Part shown: in pieces, positions 1-8,900 of the stretch
Numbering within the stretch: position 1 is the stretch's first letter
Layout of the letters: each line of letters opens with the position of its first letter
NCBI GenBank assembly: GCA_964544765.1
Contig: CAZJDM010000017.1
Location: forward strand, 1-42,750
Direction: 5' to 3'
Source of the DNA: CAZJDM01 sp964544765
Lineage (GTDB): Bacteria; Bdellovibrionota_B; Oligoflexia; CAYFLR01
DNA: 42,750 bases
Program-made: the position numbers and the translations under genes
Notes under the pieces: model-generated
The model's input: the letters and a program-made list of their open reading frames with translations, nothing else
Database searches by the model: none
Told to the model about the DNA's origin: nothing

Positions 1-34
1 AGATAATTTTAGTCTAATTTCATTTTTTCAGTAA

Positions 35-115
35 ATCTGTAATCAGTATACTGTAGCCCGGTTCAGGACCAGGACCAGGGCCAGGACCAGATTACAGATA
101 ACTGCTTATACTGAT
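35..115. repeat. Interlocking inverted repeats
   Basis: Two perfect inverted repeats are interleaved. ATCTGTAATC at 35-44 pairs with GATTACAGAT at 90-99, and ATCAGTATA at 42-50 pairs with TATACTGAT at 107-115. The arm order A-B-A'-B' is a pseudoknot-like topology rather than a simple hairpin, and the first arms of the two pairs overlap by three bases. A hexamer repeat sits inside. No gene in the first 300 bases explains it. It could be a structured RNA, a recombination or protein-binding site, or an intergenic repeat element. Function unknown. Confidence 0.6.
64..90. repeat. CAGGAC hexamer tandem repeat
   Basis: Four and a half copies of a CAGGAC-type hexamer, the third being CAGGGC. It lies in the loop of the surrounding inverted repeats and is more GC-rich than its AT-rich surroundings. 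No coding role is apparent. The stretch from 1 to 302 otherwise holds only a short open frame at 172-294 (40 codons) with no recognisable product. Confidence 0.7.
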
Positions 116-302
116 CACGGAATACTAGTTACAAAAAATATCAAATAAACACTATAATATTAATATTTTACATGATGAGTGCGAAAATACGAGATCAAAT
201 ATTTCAACAGGTAGTAGGATTACGGAAAAGTTTCAGCAAGAGCTGCTGCGCATGGTGTAAAATTTGTAATCAACTAGAGAGTATGCTAAAATAAGGCTAA
301 AT

Positions 303-573
303 ATGAGCAGAATAAATGTTGAAAAAGTAGTTGAATATTGGAAAACTGGAGGCCAAAAGGATCTTAAATCAACAAAATCAATTAGATTTAGACAACAAAC
401 AAAAACAATTGATAGCTATAGTTAACGAATTTAACTTAGCTTGCAGATATCCTGACGAAAAACTTTCAATAGATAAAAAAGCAACTAAACAATTTACTCA
501 AGAAAAAATCTTAGCAGTTGAGGATCTAATCCAATGGATATTAGAAAAATTGGAGAAATTAAGGAAAAAGTAA
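303..573 (+). pseudogene. Broken HEPN-domain toxin of a HEPN-MNT pair
   Basis: From ATG 303, preceded by AAGG, the frame reads MSRINVEKVVEYWKTGGQ and onward, the usual start of a PF05168-type HEPN protein (YW..s...DL..A). It stops after about 43 residues. The C-terminal part of the same family continues in another frame, from about 370 to 573: a fragment with IVNEFNLACRYPDEK followed by a T..F....L...E.L..W helix. The middle of the domain, about 40-45 residues including the central helices, is missing and the frame changes at the junction. This is therefore an internally deleted, frameshifted toxin gene, overlapping by about 40 bases the antitoxin gene that follows. In this family HEPN proteins act as RNases or RNA-binding toxins. 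Activity is unlikely here. Family recognition is from motifs only. Confidence 0.7.
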
Positions 574-863
574 TTCATTTAAGAAGCAAATTACTTGAAC
601 ACCAAATTAATGTCTCTTTGATCGTATTATTTGGATCTTACGCTCAAGATCAACAAAAAAAAGAAAGTGATATTGATATAGCTGTTGTATCTCTTGATTT
701 TGGAAAAGATCGAATAGAAGAAGGAGCTTTACTAAATTTATTGGCATCTGATATTGATCCTAGAATGGAGCTAATCCCTATAAGTGTAAATGATTATCTA
801 TCTGAAACTTCTTCCTCACCTTTGCTCTATTCTATCAAAACAGAGGGGATCCCCCTATTATAA
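534..863 (+). CDS. MNT-family minimal nucleotidyltransferase, antitoxin of HEPN-MNT
   Basis: A 109-residue polymerase-beta-type nucleotidyltransferase. Residues 31-49 carry the GSx10DxD signature: G34-S35 followed by D46 and D48 in SDIDIAVVS. Size and motif match the MNT partners of HEPN toxins, which in studied systems neutralise the toxin by adding AMP to it. The gene begins inside the remnant of the upstream HEPN gene, the standard order and coupling for this module. The catalytic motif is intact although the toxin partner is broken, so the antitoxin has outlived it. An alternative is a stand-alone nucleotidyltransferase with another target, but the HEPN remnant next door argues against it. 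Confidence 0.85.
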   Translation: MDIRKIGEIKEKVIHLRSKLLEHQINVSLIVLFGSYAQDQQKKESDIDIAVVSLDFGKDRIEEGALLNLLASDIDPRMELIPISVNDYLSETSSSPLLYSIKTEGIPLL

Positions 864-933
864 ACATGAATATTGATTTGAGACTTTTAATTCGTCTAGA
901 AACCTGAGAACGGAAGACTGATAACTGAAGGCT

Positions 934-948
934 GCGGACAAAGTCCGC
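934..948 (-). terminator. Weak hairpin just after oleD
   Basis: GCGGAC and GTCCGC form a 6-bp GC-rich stem with a 3-base loop, starting right after the oleD stop codon. No U-run follows on the minus strand, so it is at best a weak or factor-assisted end for the ole transcript. Confidence 0.3.
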
Positions 949-949
949 C

Positions 950-1981
950 CTATGACTTTTCTAACCAAACTTTTAACCGTTCCAGCCCCTCCTGAACACT
1001 TACTATCGGTTCATACCCCAAATCTTTTTTAGCTCGAGATATGTCAAACCAATGATCTACTCCCATTCCATCAACGGTATATCTTGTTATTGGAGGATCC
1101 TTATCAATTGATAAGAGCTTATATATTGATTCTATGGTACTACCAATAGTTCTGACCACCGGTAGTGGTATTTTGCGTTTGATTTGCTTTTTACCTGCCA
1201 TAACTAGAATTTGATTGACAAAGGGCCAAAGCTTAAAAGGTTCCCCCTGGGTAATAAAATATACTTTACCAGATATATCAGTCGAAGAATCATTAGGTAG
1301 AGAAATATTATACGAAGTTCGTAATTTTTGAGCAGCTAGAATATGAGCATGAGCCGCATTATCAATATACACTGCATCGACCTTGTTCTCTCCTTTACCA
1401 AATTGCCAAAGTCGATCAGCTCGTGCTAATAATCTAGGAACCAAATGATTATCCCCCGGACCCCATATTAAATGTGGACGAAGGATTACAGTTTTTAAGT
1501 CACTACTCGTTGCTGATAATATTTCTTTCTCTGCCATAGCTTTAGTTTTTGGATAGTATGCGGTGTATTGATCAGGATACTCGACAGATTCATCTACACC
1601 AGCCATATTTTCGCCGTTAAAAACTACACTCGGAGTACTGGTATAGATCAATCGACTACCCGCGTGTTTACATCCATCAATTATGTTTCTAGTACCGACT
1701 ACATTAGCATTATAATATTCCTTATAATCACCCCACATTCCTGCCTTTGCGGCAACATGAAATACCTCATCACAGCCATCACATGCTTTTAATACAGTAT
1801 CCCGATCAGCTAGATCACCCCGAATAGTTTCTACGCCCATCTTTTCTAATCCAGGATAATTTCCACGAGCAAGACTACGTATACGACATCCTTGAGTCAG
1901 AAGTTGTTTAATAATGGCCTGTCCCAAAAATCCACCGCCACCCGTTACCAGAACTTGCCTTTCACTTTTTGGATTATGCAT
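950..1981 (-). CDS. oleD: OleD, NAD(P)H-dependent 2-alkyl-3-ketoacid reductase
   Basis: An extended short-chain dehydrogenase of the 3-beta-HSD/NSDHL type. Counted from the upstream GTG at 2014, the Rossmann motif TGGGGFLG lies at residues 24-31 and the catalytic YxxxK is Y154/K158. In the Ole pathway OleD reduces the 2-alkyl-3-keto acid made by OleA to the 2-alkyl-3-hydroxy acid. It is the last gene of the pfa-oleABCD block, 33 bases (from the GTG) or 66 bases (from the ATG) after oleC. The start is uncertain: the first 66 bases from the GTG are an imperfect 33-base duplication, each copy opening with a start codon. ATG 1981 is chosen because GACAGG lies just upstream, whereas the GTG has no Shine-Dalgarno. 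Family assignment is strong because oleA, oleB and oleC are adjacent. Confidence 0.9.
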   Translation of the reverse strand: MHNPKSERQVLVTGGGGFLGQAIIKQLLTQGCRIRSLARGNYPGLEKMGVETIRGDLADRDTVLKACDGCDEVFHVAAKAGMWGDYKEYYNANVVGTRNIIDGCKHAGSRLIYTSTPSVVFNGENMAGVDESVEYPDQYTAYYPKTKAMAEKEILSATSSDLKTVILRPHLIWGPGDNHLVPRLLARADRLWQFGKGENKVDAVYIDNAAHAHILAAQKLRTSYNISLPNDSSTDISGKVYFITQGEPFKLWPFVNQILVMAGKKQIKRKIPLPVVRTIGSTIESIYKLLSIDKDPPITRYTVDGMGVDHWFDISRAKKDLGYEPIVSVQEGLERLKVWLEKS

Positions 1982-2014
1982 AGAAACCTGTCTTTCGGTT
2001 TTTGAATTATTCAC
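1949..2014 (-). repeat. 33-bp tandem duplication at the oleD start
   Basis: Two consecutive 33-base units, 1982-2014 and 1949-1981, match at about 23 of 33 positions. They encode NNSKTERQV and HNPKSERQV, and each begins with a start codon (GTG, then ATG). The duplication has moved or doubled the oleD start. Confidence 0.65.
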
Positions 2015-2017
2015 ACA

Positions 2018-2046
2018 ACACGATGTGCGGGTTTCGCCTATCGTGT
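2018..2046. other. Hairpin between oleC and oleD
   Basis: ACACGAT at 2018-2024 pairs with ATCGTGT at 2040-2046 across a 15-base loop. It fills the oleC-oleD gap, just upstream of the possible GTG start, and could affect translation or transcript stability. No U-run follows. Confidence 0.4.
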
Positions 2047-2047
2047 G

Positions 2048-3802
2048 TTAATATAATCTGCCCTTCAATTTTTTAGTCGCCCATATGGTCAATTCTTCCC
2101 TATTGATTTTAGAATTATGTCGAACATCTACTGGCAAACTTCGATGAAATAAAAAAGTATCTATCTGGACAGTCAAAGTATTTTGTTGAACCAACTCCTT
2201 GAATTCCTTTTTCAAACGTCCTTTGAACCAAGGACTACATCCTTTGTTTAGCTCTACACAAAAAACTGGATGCTTTTTGCCATTACCATTACCATTACCA
2301 TTACTTTTATTATCATTCCCATTTTTATTTTTACTTTCGGTAGACTTCCTATTCTTAATAGACTCAACTCCCACCAAAGCTGATCGACTCACCGCTGGAT
2401 GTTGATTTAAGATCGTTTCGCATGGAATAGTAAATAAAATCTCGTTCCCAGTATCAACTCGATGAGACTTCCGCCCACAAAACCACAATCTATCAGTATC
2501 ATCTCGCCAAACAATATCTCCCATCCGATGCCAAATCGTACCTTTATCCTTGATTTTTGATAGATCAGTTTTATAAGGATCTTCAAAATACTCATGGGTA
2601 ACAATTGGCCCTCTAACAACAAGTTCACCTTTTTCCCAAGGAGACACCAATAAACTATCCGACCATTTATCAATAGGATCATCGGTAATTTCAATAATCC
2701 GCGCTTCAATACCTGGAAGTACTTTGCCCACACAACTTCCCTTACCTTCTTTAGATTGGTTTTCCGTAACGGACAAAATCTCTTTACTGCCAATAACACT
2801 TAAAGGCAAAGCCTCGGTAGCTCCATAAGGTGTATAAACTTGAGCCCCGTCTTCCACCAGCATAGCAGTAACATCTCTTAAGGTTTCGAGTCGCGCAGGA
2901 GCGCCTGCGGATAAAATTTTCCTTACAGTAGGTAGTTTTACTGATCTGGACCGCCCATACTCACCAATTCTCTTTAATACTGCTGGTGAAGCAAACATGT
3001 TTGTTACACTATGGTCAAAAATAGCCTCTAATATTTTCTCAGGATTTAATTTTGCCGGACGGGTAGGATCCATATCTGGAATAACCGCTGTCATACCCAA
3101 CACTGGAGCAAATAAAGCAAACAAAGGAAAGGTAGGTAAATCAACTGAACCAGGTTTAATTTCTAAATAATCCTTTAACATCTGAACCTGAGCAATAAAT
3201 GTTCTATGTTTATATACCACTCCCTTAGCCGGCCCCGTACTTCCTGAAGTAAACAAAATAGCCGCTGTATCTTCTTCGGAAGTTTCTACCAACGGAAAAG
3301 AATAAACATCTTTGGTAACTGATAAAAGACGACGATGAGTGTATCCTCCCCAAAACCATCTTCTACCAAGCGTAACATTGGTTTGAACGGATCTGAAAGC
3401 TGGAAAAAATACTTTACGCACAAAATGAGCTAAAGGAACACCTACTAAAGCATGGGGTCTTACCTGTCGAACACTATTTAAGAATTGTTTGATTCCCATT
3501 CCTGGATCGATCATTACCGGTATTGCTCCTACTTTAAACAAAGCAAAGGCTACAGCTGCCAGATCAATACCAGGCTCAACCATCACCACAACTCTGGTTC
3601 CTTTTTGAATACCAATTTTGAAAAAGGCATTTGCATATCGATCAGTAAGTCGATTCAATTGTTGATAGGTAATCTGACTATACAAAACATGCCCAAACCC
3701 ATCTCGTTTAACTCGCCCCATCCAATTTCTGGTAGGAACAATAAAAGCCCGGTCATGAGGAATATTCTCCGTCATCTCAACTAATAGTTTTGCAATATTC
3801 AT
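2048..3802 (-). CDS. oleC: OleC, beta-lactone synthetase (AMP-dependent ligase family)
   Basis: A 584-residue ANL-superfamily enzyme. The AMP-binding P-loop TSGSTGPAKG is at about residues 185-194. The core TPYGATEALPLS (A5 region), the RMGDIVWRDDTDRLWFCGR segment (A7/A8) and a C-terminal HNSKINREEL holding the A10-type lysine are all present. OleC converts the 2-alkyl-3-hydroxy acid from OleD to a cis-beta-lactone using ATP. The ATG at 3802 starts 83 bases after oleB ends. A low-complexity Asn/Gly/Lys insert near residues 488-510 comes partly from a DNA hexamer repeat and probably forms a disordered surface loop in the C-terminal subdomain. A generic acyl-CoA synthetase is the alternative, but context makes OleC clear. 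Confidence 0.92.
   Translation of the reverse strand: MNIAKLLVEMTENIPHDRAFIVPTRNWMGRVKRDGFGHVLYSQITYQQLNRLTDRYANAFFKIGIQKGTRVVVMVEPGIDLAAVAFALFKVGAIPVMIDPGMGIKQFLNSVRQVRPHALVGVPLAHFVRKVFFPAFRSVQTNVTLGRRWFWGGYTHRRLLSVTKDVYSFPLVETSEEDTAAILFTSGSTGPAKGVVYKHRTFIAQVQMLKDYLEIKPGSVDLPTFPLFALFAPVLGMTAVIPDMDPTRPAKLNPEKILEAIFDHSVTNMFASPAVLKRIGEYGRSRSVKLPTVRKILSAGAPARLETLRDVTAMLVEDGAQVYTPYGATEALPLSVIGSKEILSVTENQSKEGKGSCVGKVLPGIEARIIEITDDPIDKWSDSLLVSPWEKGELVVRGPIVTHEYFEDPYKTDLSKIKDKGTIWHRMGDIVWRDDTDRLWFCGRKSHRVDTGNEILFTIPCETILNQHPAVSRSALVGVESIKNRKSTESKNKNGNDNKSNGNGNGNGKKHPVFCVELNKGCSPWFKGRLKKEFKELVQQNTLTVQIDTFLFHRSLPVDVRHNSKINREELTIWATKKLKGRLY
2281..2304. repeat. CATTAC hexamer repeat inside oleC
   Basis: Four exact copies of CATTAC on the plus strand encode the alternating Asn-Gly tract of OleC. 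Unit length is a multiple of three, so copy-number change alters loop length without breaking the frame. Confidence 0.8.
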
Positions 3803-3857
3803 AATTTTAAATCCAATTTTTTAAAATCAATATCCTATAGAAAATATGAACCAACCC

Positions 3858-3895
3858 AATCACTCAAAGCTGTTTGAGAATCACTTCAAAGCTGT
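3858..3895. repeat. Direct repeat and hairpin at the oleB-oleC junction
   Basis: AATCACTCAAAGCTGT at 3858-3873 is nearly repeated at 3879-3895 with one extra T. The second copy covers the end of oleB. The first copy also opens a CTCAAA-GCTG-TTTGAG hairpin at 3863-3878. It may process or attenuate the transcript within the operon. Confidence 0.45.
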
Positions 3896-4794
3896 CCTGG
3901 ATTTTGATAGAGACCGATAAAATTCCCCATATCCTCTGCGATTCTATCCGGTTCATCCTCTAAAACATAATGTCCAGCATTATGATACGTTTTTACGGCA
4001 GCGCTAGGAAAACGCCTTTTCCATTCCTCTAAAAAATCTACATCAAACACAAAATCACCCATTCCCCAACAAATCAACATCGGGTGATGATTAAAAATAT
4101 GTAATTTTTCCTCAACCTCTTTTACCAATTCATAACTCTGATCAGTTTCACTCAGAGGAATATCCTGTACAAACCTTAAAATCGCTCTTCGATTGGACCA
4201 GCTATCATAAGGTGCTAGCAGACCTTTTTTTACTTCAGCTTTTAAGCCCTTTTTAGAAGCCATATAAACGGCGGTTAAATTAAATAAATTCAGACCCCTA
4301 ACCATCGGAGCAGTTAGAAAAGAATAATTACGAACCAACTTTAATCGAAAAGGCAACTTTTTATCCTTCGGTAGAAAAAAAGCAGCGGTATTAAGAATAA
4401 CTAATCGTTTTATTTTTTCTGGATACTTGACTGCATAAGCCATACCAATCATACCACCCCAATCATGCAAAACCAGGGTTATTTGATCCAACTCCAAATG
4501 ATCGATTAATGCCTCCAAATCATCAACCCGATTTTGCAAGTAATAACTATATTCTTTATCATTTGGTTTATCCGACAGACCACAACCAATATGATCCGGT
4601 ACAACTACCCGATGAGATCCCCGAAATTTGCTAACCAAATGACGATAATAAAATGACCAAGTAGGATTACCATGTACCATAACAAGTGGCTCACCACTAC
4701 CCTCATCCAGATAATGATATAAAAGCCCTTTTCGATTTAGATAATTCGATCTAAAAGGATATATTTGTTTAAAATTATCTCTATTAAAACTCAT
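3886..4794 (-). CDS. oleB: OleB, beta-lactone decarboxylase (alpha/beta hydrolase)
   Basis: An alpha/beta-hydrolase of the haloalkane-dehalogenase subfamily. Counted from the upstream TTG at 4812, the oxyanion-hole segment HGNPTWSF is at 47-54, the nucleophile is D117 in LVLHDWGG, and the catalytic His is H281 in NAGHYVLED. The acid is probably D253 or D257 in WGMGDFVFD. In the Ole pathway OleB removes CO2 from the beta-lactone to give the cis-olefin. ATG 4794 is chosen over the TTG at 4812, which abuts an 8-bp tandem repeat and has no visible Shine-Dalgarno; the choice is not firm. The gene is free-standing rather than fused to OleC, as it is in some bacteria. A true dehalogenase is unlikely given oleA and oleC on either side. 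Confidence 0.9.
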   Translation of the reverse strand: MSFNRDNFKQIYPFRSNYLNRKGLLYHYLDEGSGEPLVMVHGNPTWSFYYRHLVSKFRGSHRVVVPDHIGCGLSDKPNDKEYSYYLQNRVDDLEALIDHLELDQITLVLHDWGGMIGMAYAVKYPEKIKRLVILNTAAFFLPKDKKLPFRLKLVRNYSFLTAPMVRGLNLFNLTAVYMASKKGLKAEVKKGLLAPYDSWSNRRAILRFVQDIPLSETDQSYELVKEVEEKLHIFNHHPMLICWGMGDFVFDVDFLEEWKRRFPSAAVKTYHNAGHYVLEDEPDRIAEDMGNFIGLYQNPGQL

Positions 4795-4809
4795 ACCATG
4801 CCGCCATTT

Positions 4810-4845
4810 CAACTAATCAACTAATCAACTAATCAACTAATCAAC
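4810..4845. repeat. CAACTAAT tandem repeat between oleA and oleB
   Basis: Four and a half perfect copies of an 8-bp unit lie directly upstream of the possible oleB starts. The unit is not a multiple of three, and it occupies the place where an oleB ribosome-binding site would be. Copy-number slippage would change start spacing or leader structure. Confidence 0.85.
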
Positions 4846-4885
4846 CATTTATACACAATAAGAAGAACCTGTACAAAACATTGTA

Positions 4886-5923
4886 TCACCATTCTAATCC
4901 AATCAATAAACAATTTAAGCCACTACCTATTCCCAACAAACCAACTGATTCACCCTTTTTAAAAAAACCTTGTTTATCCGCAATTGCCGCAGTTATAGGC
5001 AAAGAAACAGTACCCATATTACCCAGGACTTCGTAGGTAGCAAAATCTCTATCTTTCACTATCTCCAAACTACGTAATATAGTTTCATGATGAGTTTTAC
5101 CAACTTGATGAAGGACCACTTTATTAGGTTGCCCAGGTACTAGGTCCAATTCATCCGTGAAAACCCGAAAAGTATTTAACCCCAAGGCAACACCATTTTG
5201 TAATACTCCCACTGCATCTGTCTGCATAACAGTAGGTTGAGTCGCCGGAATACCAGTATCCGGACCCCACCGGCATAGATGGTTATATTCAGTCGCATTT
5301 CTAATAGTGGCTCCAATTAACCGATGATTAACATCAGATGTTTTTCCCGTTAAAATAAATGCCACCGCGCCTGACCCTCCAGTCATGGTAGCCAAGGAAT
5401 TTTTAAATAGCTCCATATCAGGATTTTTTAATAGTCGCCCAATAGTTAGTTCCATTATCTGTCTGGAAGATTCGCAAGAAACAACCATCCCCGCTTTAAT
5501 GTGTCCCAACTCAATTGCCGAGGCTATCTGAACCATACCATTTAAAACTCCCAAACAAGCATTGGAGACGTCATAAACCATAGCTTCCTTAGGAATATTT
5601 AAATTATCAGCTACTACACAAGCTGTGGCAGGTTCTAAAAAATCACGGCACACACCCCCATAAATCAACATGCCGATATCATTTATATCAATAGAGGATA
5701 ATTTTAAGGCTTTCTGTGCGGCCAGAGTTGCCTTTTCAGACATAGCATGTTCTCTGTCCCACCAACGACGTTCCCTAACCCCTGTAAGCGATTCAATAGT
5801 ACCTTTGCCAATTCCTAAAGACTGAAAAACAGGAGCTAATACTCTTTCCAGCTCTTCGCTAGTAACCACATTAGGGGCGAGCTCATAACCCATCGCATCC
5901 AGATAACTTTTCGAAAATCGCAA
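4886..5923 (-). CDS. oleA: OleA, head-to-head acyl-CoA condensing thiolase
   Basis: A 345-residue KASIII-like thiolase. The nucleophile is C123 in SNACLG, with H272 in VLHQVG and N302 in LGNMGTVSLP. E97 in RDFLEPATA lies 26 residues before the cysteine, the same spacing as the essential glutamate and cysteine (E117/C143) of Xanthomonas OleA. This favours OleA over FabH. OleA performs a non-decarboxylative Claisen condensation of two fatty acyl thioesters to a 2-alkyl-3-keto acid, the committed step to long-chain olefins. The start is a TTG with AGGGAG six bases upstream, and no suitable ATG exists. It begins 10 bases after the megasynthase stop, so the two are very likely co-translated. Confidence 0.93.
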   Translation of the reverse strand: MRFSKSYLDAMGYELAPNVVTSEELERVLAPVFQSLGIGKGTIESLTGVRERRWWDREHAMSEKATLAAQKALKLSSIDINDIGMLIYGGVCRDFLEPATACVVADNLNIPKEAMVYDVSNACLGVLNGMVQIASAIELGHIKAGMVVSCESSRQIMELTIGRLLKNPDMELFKNSLATMTGGSGAVAFILTGKTSDVNHRLIGATIRNATEYNHLCRWGPDTGIPATQPTVMQTDAVGVLQNGVALGLNTFRVFTDELDLVPGQPNKVVLHQVGKTHHETILRSLEIVKDRDFATYEVLGNMGTVSLPITAAIADKQGFFKKGESVGLLGIGSGLNCLLIGLEW

Positions 5924-5933
5924 ACAAAACTCC

Positions 5934-8900
5934 CTAGATTAATCGAATTCCAAAATTTATCATTTCATAGATATATAAGCCATCTACCTTTAAAAATCCA
6001 TTGGCTTTTACTAGAGGTTCATCTCCATCAACCAATTCAGTTATCTCGGCTTCAATTTCCATTCTTTCATTCGATGGAAGGACCTGGCCTCGATATGTCC
6101 ACTTATGTTTTACATCTATCAGGGTTGGCGTAAATCGCATGTGATCAATTTTATCCGTCCATCTATTAATAACGAAAACTTTTATTAATTGAAGAAAAGC
6201 TTCAACTCCTAATGATCCTGGACATACTGGATCCTGATAAAAATGAGCCTTAAAAAACCATTCATCAGGATCAACTTTCTTACTACCGCATATATAACCC
6301 AAACCCCCTCGTCCACCGTTAGGTAAATATAAATCAATTTGATCTAACATCAAGAGCTTTTTACCCGGTAAACTGTCTCGATTCATCAAGAGTTTTTCAC
6401 CTAAAGTACTATCAGGATCATATTGAAAAGCTCTTTTTTGAACATCCCGGATTCCTACTTGATTAATCAAAGCTTCTTGACCAAAAAAACCAAAAGTGGT
6501 TGATCCTTTGTAAATAATCTCATTCCTAGATGTATATAATTCAAAATAAAAATCCTGAATAAGAGTATCTTTAGCTCGACTTACCTTATTAAGATTAATT
6601 CGTATTTTTAAGGTTCCAATTTCAGGAAATATTTCCTTGTATAAAACAGCTTCTCCCTCTAAGTTACGAAACTTCAAGTCAACATCACTGATCAAGGCGG
6701 AACCCAGGTAGGCTGCTGTCCAACCACAAGTCTGTAAAACAACCTCTAATAAAATACAAAAAGCCATAGACTCTTGCCGATTTTCTTTAAAATACCAGGC
6801 ATCCAGAGGAACATCGTATTCTCCTTCAACCCATCCACCTGCCTTAAGTACCCAAGGTTCAAGATCACATTTTGTAATTCTGCTGTTAAATAAATAGGGA
6901 GGCCCTGGTAAGCGGGCCATTATTCGTTCTTTATCAAATATTTTATATCGCTCTCCAAAGGCTTTGGCTGGAGAACCGATCGCAAATTCCTCAAATTGTT
7001 CATAAGTAAAAATTGACTGAGACACTGAAGACACTGAAGACTTTAGAGATAATGGAGACATTGGAGATAATGGAGGCACTGGAGATACTGTTGACACTGG
7101 TGACTCTGGGGCAGAAGTCAAATGATTAAAGTAGTTAAAGATTTTATCTTTAGAAAGACCGCACTGCATAGACATATCTTTAAAGGAGACAATAGGCTTG
7201 TTATCAGCATACATGATAGCATCTGCAATCACATATGGAATAGGATCATAGGCAACTTTCTTAATATCAATTTGATAGAGAACTTTTTGAGTCTGAGCTG
7301 TCACCGGACCACGACAACGTAAAACTGTCTTAATCCCCAATACAGGTTCATAACACATTGCATCATCTTCTCCTACCCAACCCATCCGCAATAAGAATAC
7401 TCTTAAAGTATGAGCACAACACTCAAACATTAACGTCCCCGGCATTACCATATCATCAACAAAGTGACAGGTTAAGAACCAATCATCAGGATGAATATCG
7501 GCTTGTGCCTTAATTATTCCTAGGCCATACTTACCTCCAGCCTGATTAAGCTCCAGTACTCGATGAATCAAGGTCATCCTACCCCCCGGTAGGCCAGGTA
7601 ATTTATTGATAGATAAAGAATCAAAATCAGTTCCAAAACATTCAGCCAAACGCCCCTCTCTCAATGCCTCAATTTTCTTATCATCATATTTTTCAATGCC
7701 GGTAACAGTTAAGGGCCATCTATCTTGTTCTCCAATAGTATTTAATTTTGTCTGATTATCGTTTTTATCTTCAATGATTCCCCCTGAATTCTGGACCTCA
7801 AGAGGAGTAAAAAATCCGGCACAACCATTAGTCATTGAGATTAGTAGTTTCCCATCAATATATCCTTTAAAATTGAAAAAGAATAAATAAGTATCTACTT
7901 GCTTAATAAATTTATCAATATTTATAATAAACCTAATCGTTTCTCCCGGTCGGGGCAGTTGTCTAAAAAACTCAACCGTAGCATCCAACAAACGATAACT
8001 TCTATTCCCCTTCACAGCCAGATCAATACCTAAATAAGAACTTAAAAATAGGTCAGCCTGCCCTGCTTCTACTGTTATAGACGTCGGAGCTATACCATTA
8101 TCTAAGTACCACGCGTTTGGCAACACATCATGTTCGGTAATTATCTGCCCAGAAGTTAAAGAGACTTTTTTTCCTTTAATTGACATAATCCTATCAACAA
8201 ACATATAAGGTTCATCAGGTAATCGAACCCTGACTGGATATTCATCAACAATCGCAAATTCTGGCCCAAGCACTTTTGCTACTGAACCAACGGCAAATTC
8301 CATACACAAATCTCGATCAAAAAGAGGTTTTTTGCTTGAAACCTCAATATTTTGACCAATCATCTGATTTAATATATCAGTCTGTATGAAATAAGTTTGA
8401 GACAACCTTGTCAGGTTGTTTTGAGAACACCTTAAAAAAGCCTCGTGAGTATTAATAGTTAAACAACGTTGTTGTTCCATCACCTTCCATAAAGACAAAA
8501 TAGGAGTATTTGACCTAGATACAGAAGTATCTAGGTCAAATTTTGGAGTAACCTTATCTGATATTAAAGCACTTCGCTCTGAAGTAGAATCACTCTTCTC
8601 TGATGTAGGAGGAATCTGCTCTGATATAGATGGACGAGACGCTTGAGTGATAGAAGGATATACAGGCTCAGATTTTGCTCCACCTAGTCTAATTTTTTTC
8701 CAATTACAACTCTTGTTTTTTTCCTCATGGTTTATTCGATCTTTATGATCTAAAAATCCTTCATCTTGGGTACCGTATATAGTTGACAAGTCAAGATCTA
8801 CACCTTCCGCAGCAATTTTGGCCAGCATATTGAATAATGAAAATAACTCATCCTCATTCTGATCTTTACTGCTGGCTGTTACAGCTAGATGAGGTTTATC

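Noticed and set aside
172..294. 40-codon open frame upstream of the HEPN remnant
   Set aside because: No family motif and no ribosome-binding site; a decayed mobile-element fragment is possible but cannot be supported.
2407..2799. 130-residue minus-strand open frame inside oleC
   Set aside because: Overlaps oleC in another frame; no motif, no ribosome-binding site, composition typical of a shadow frame.
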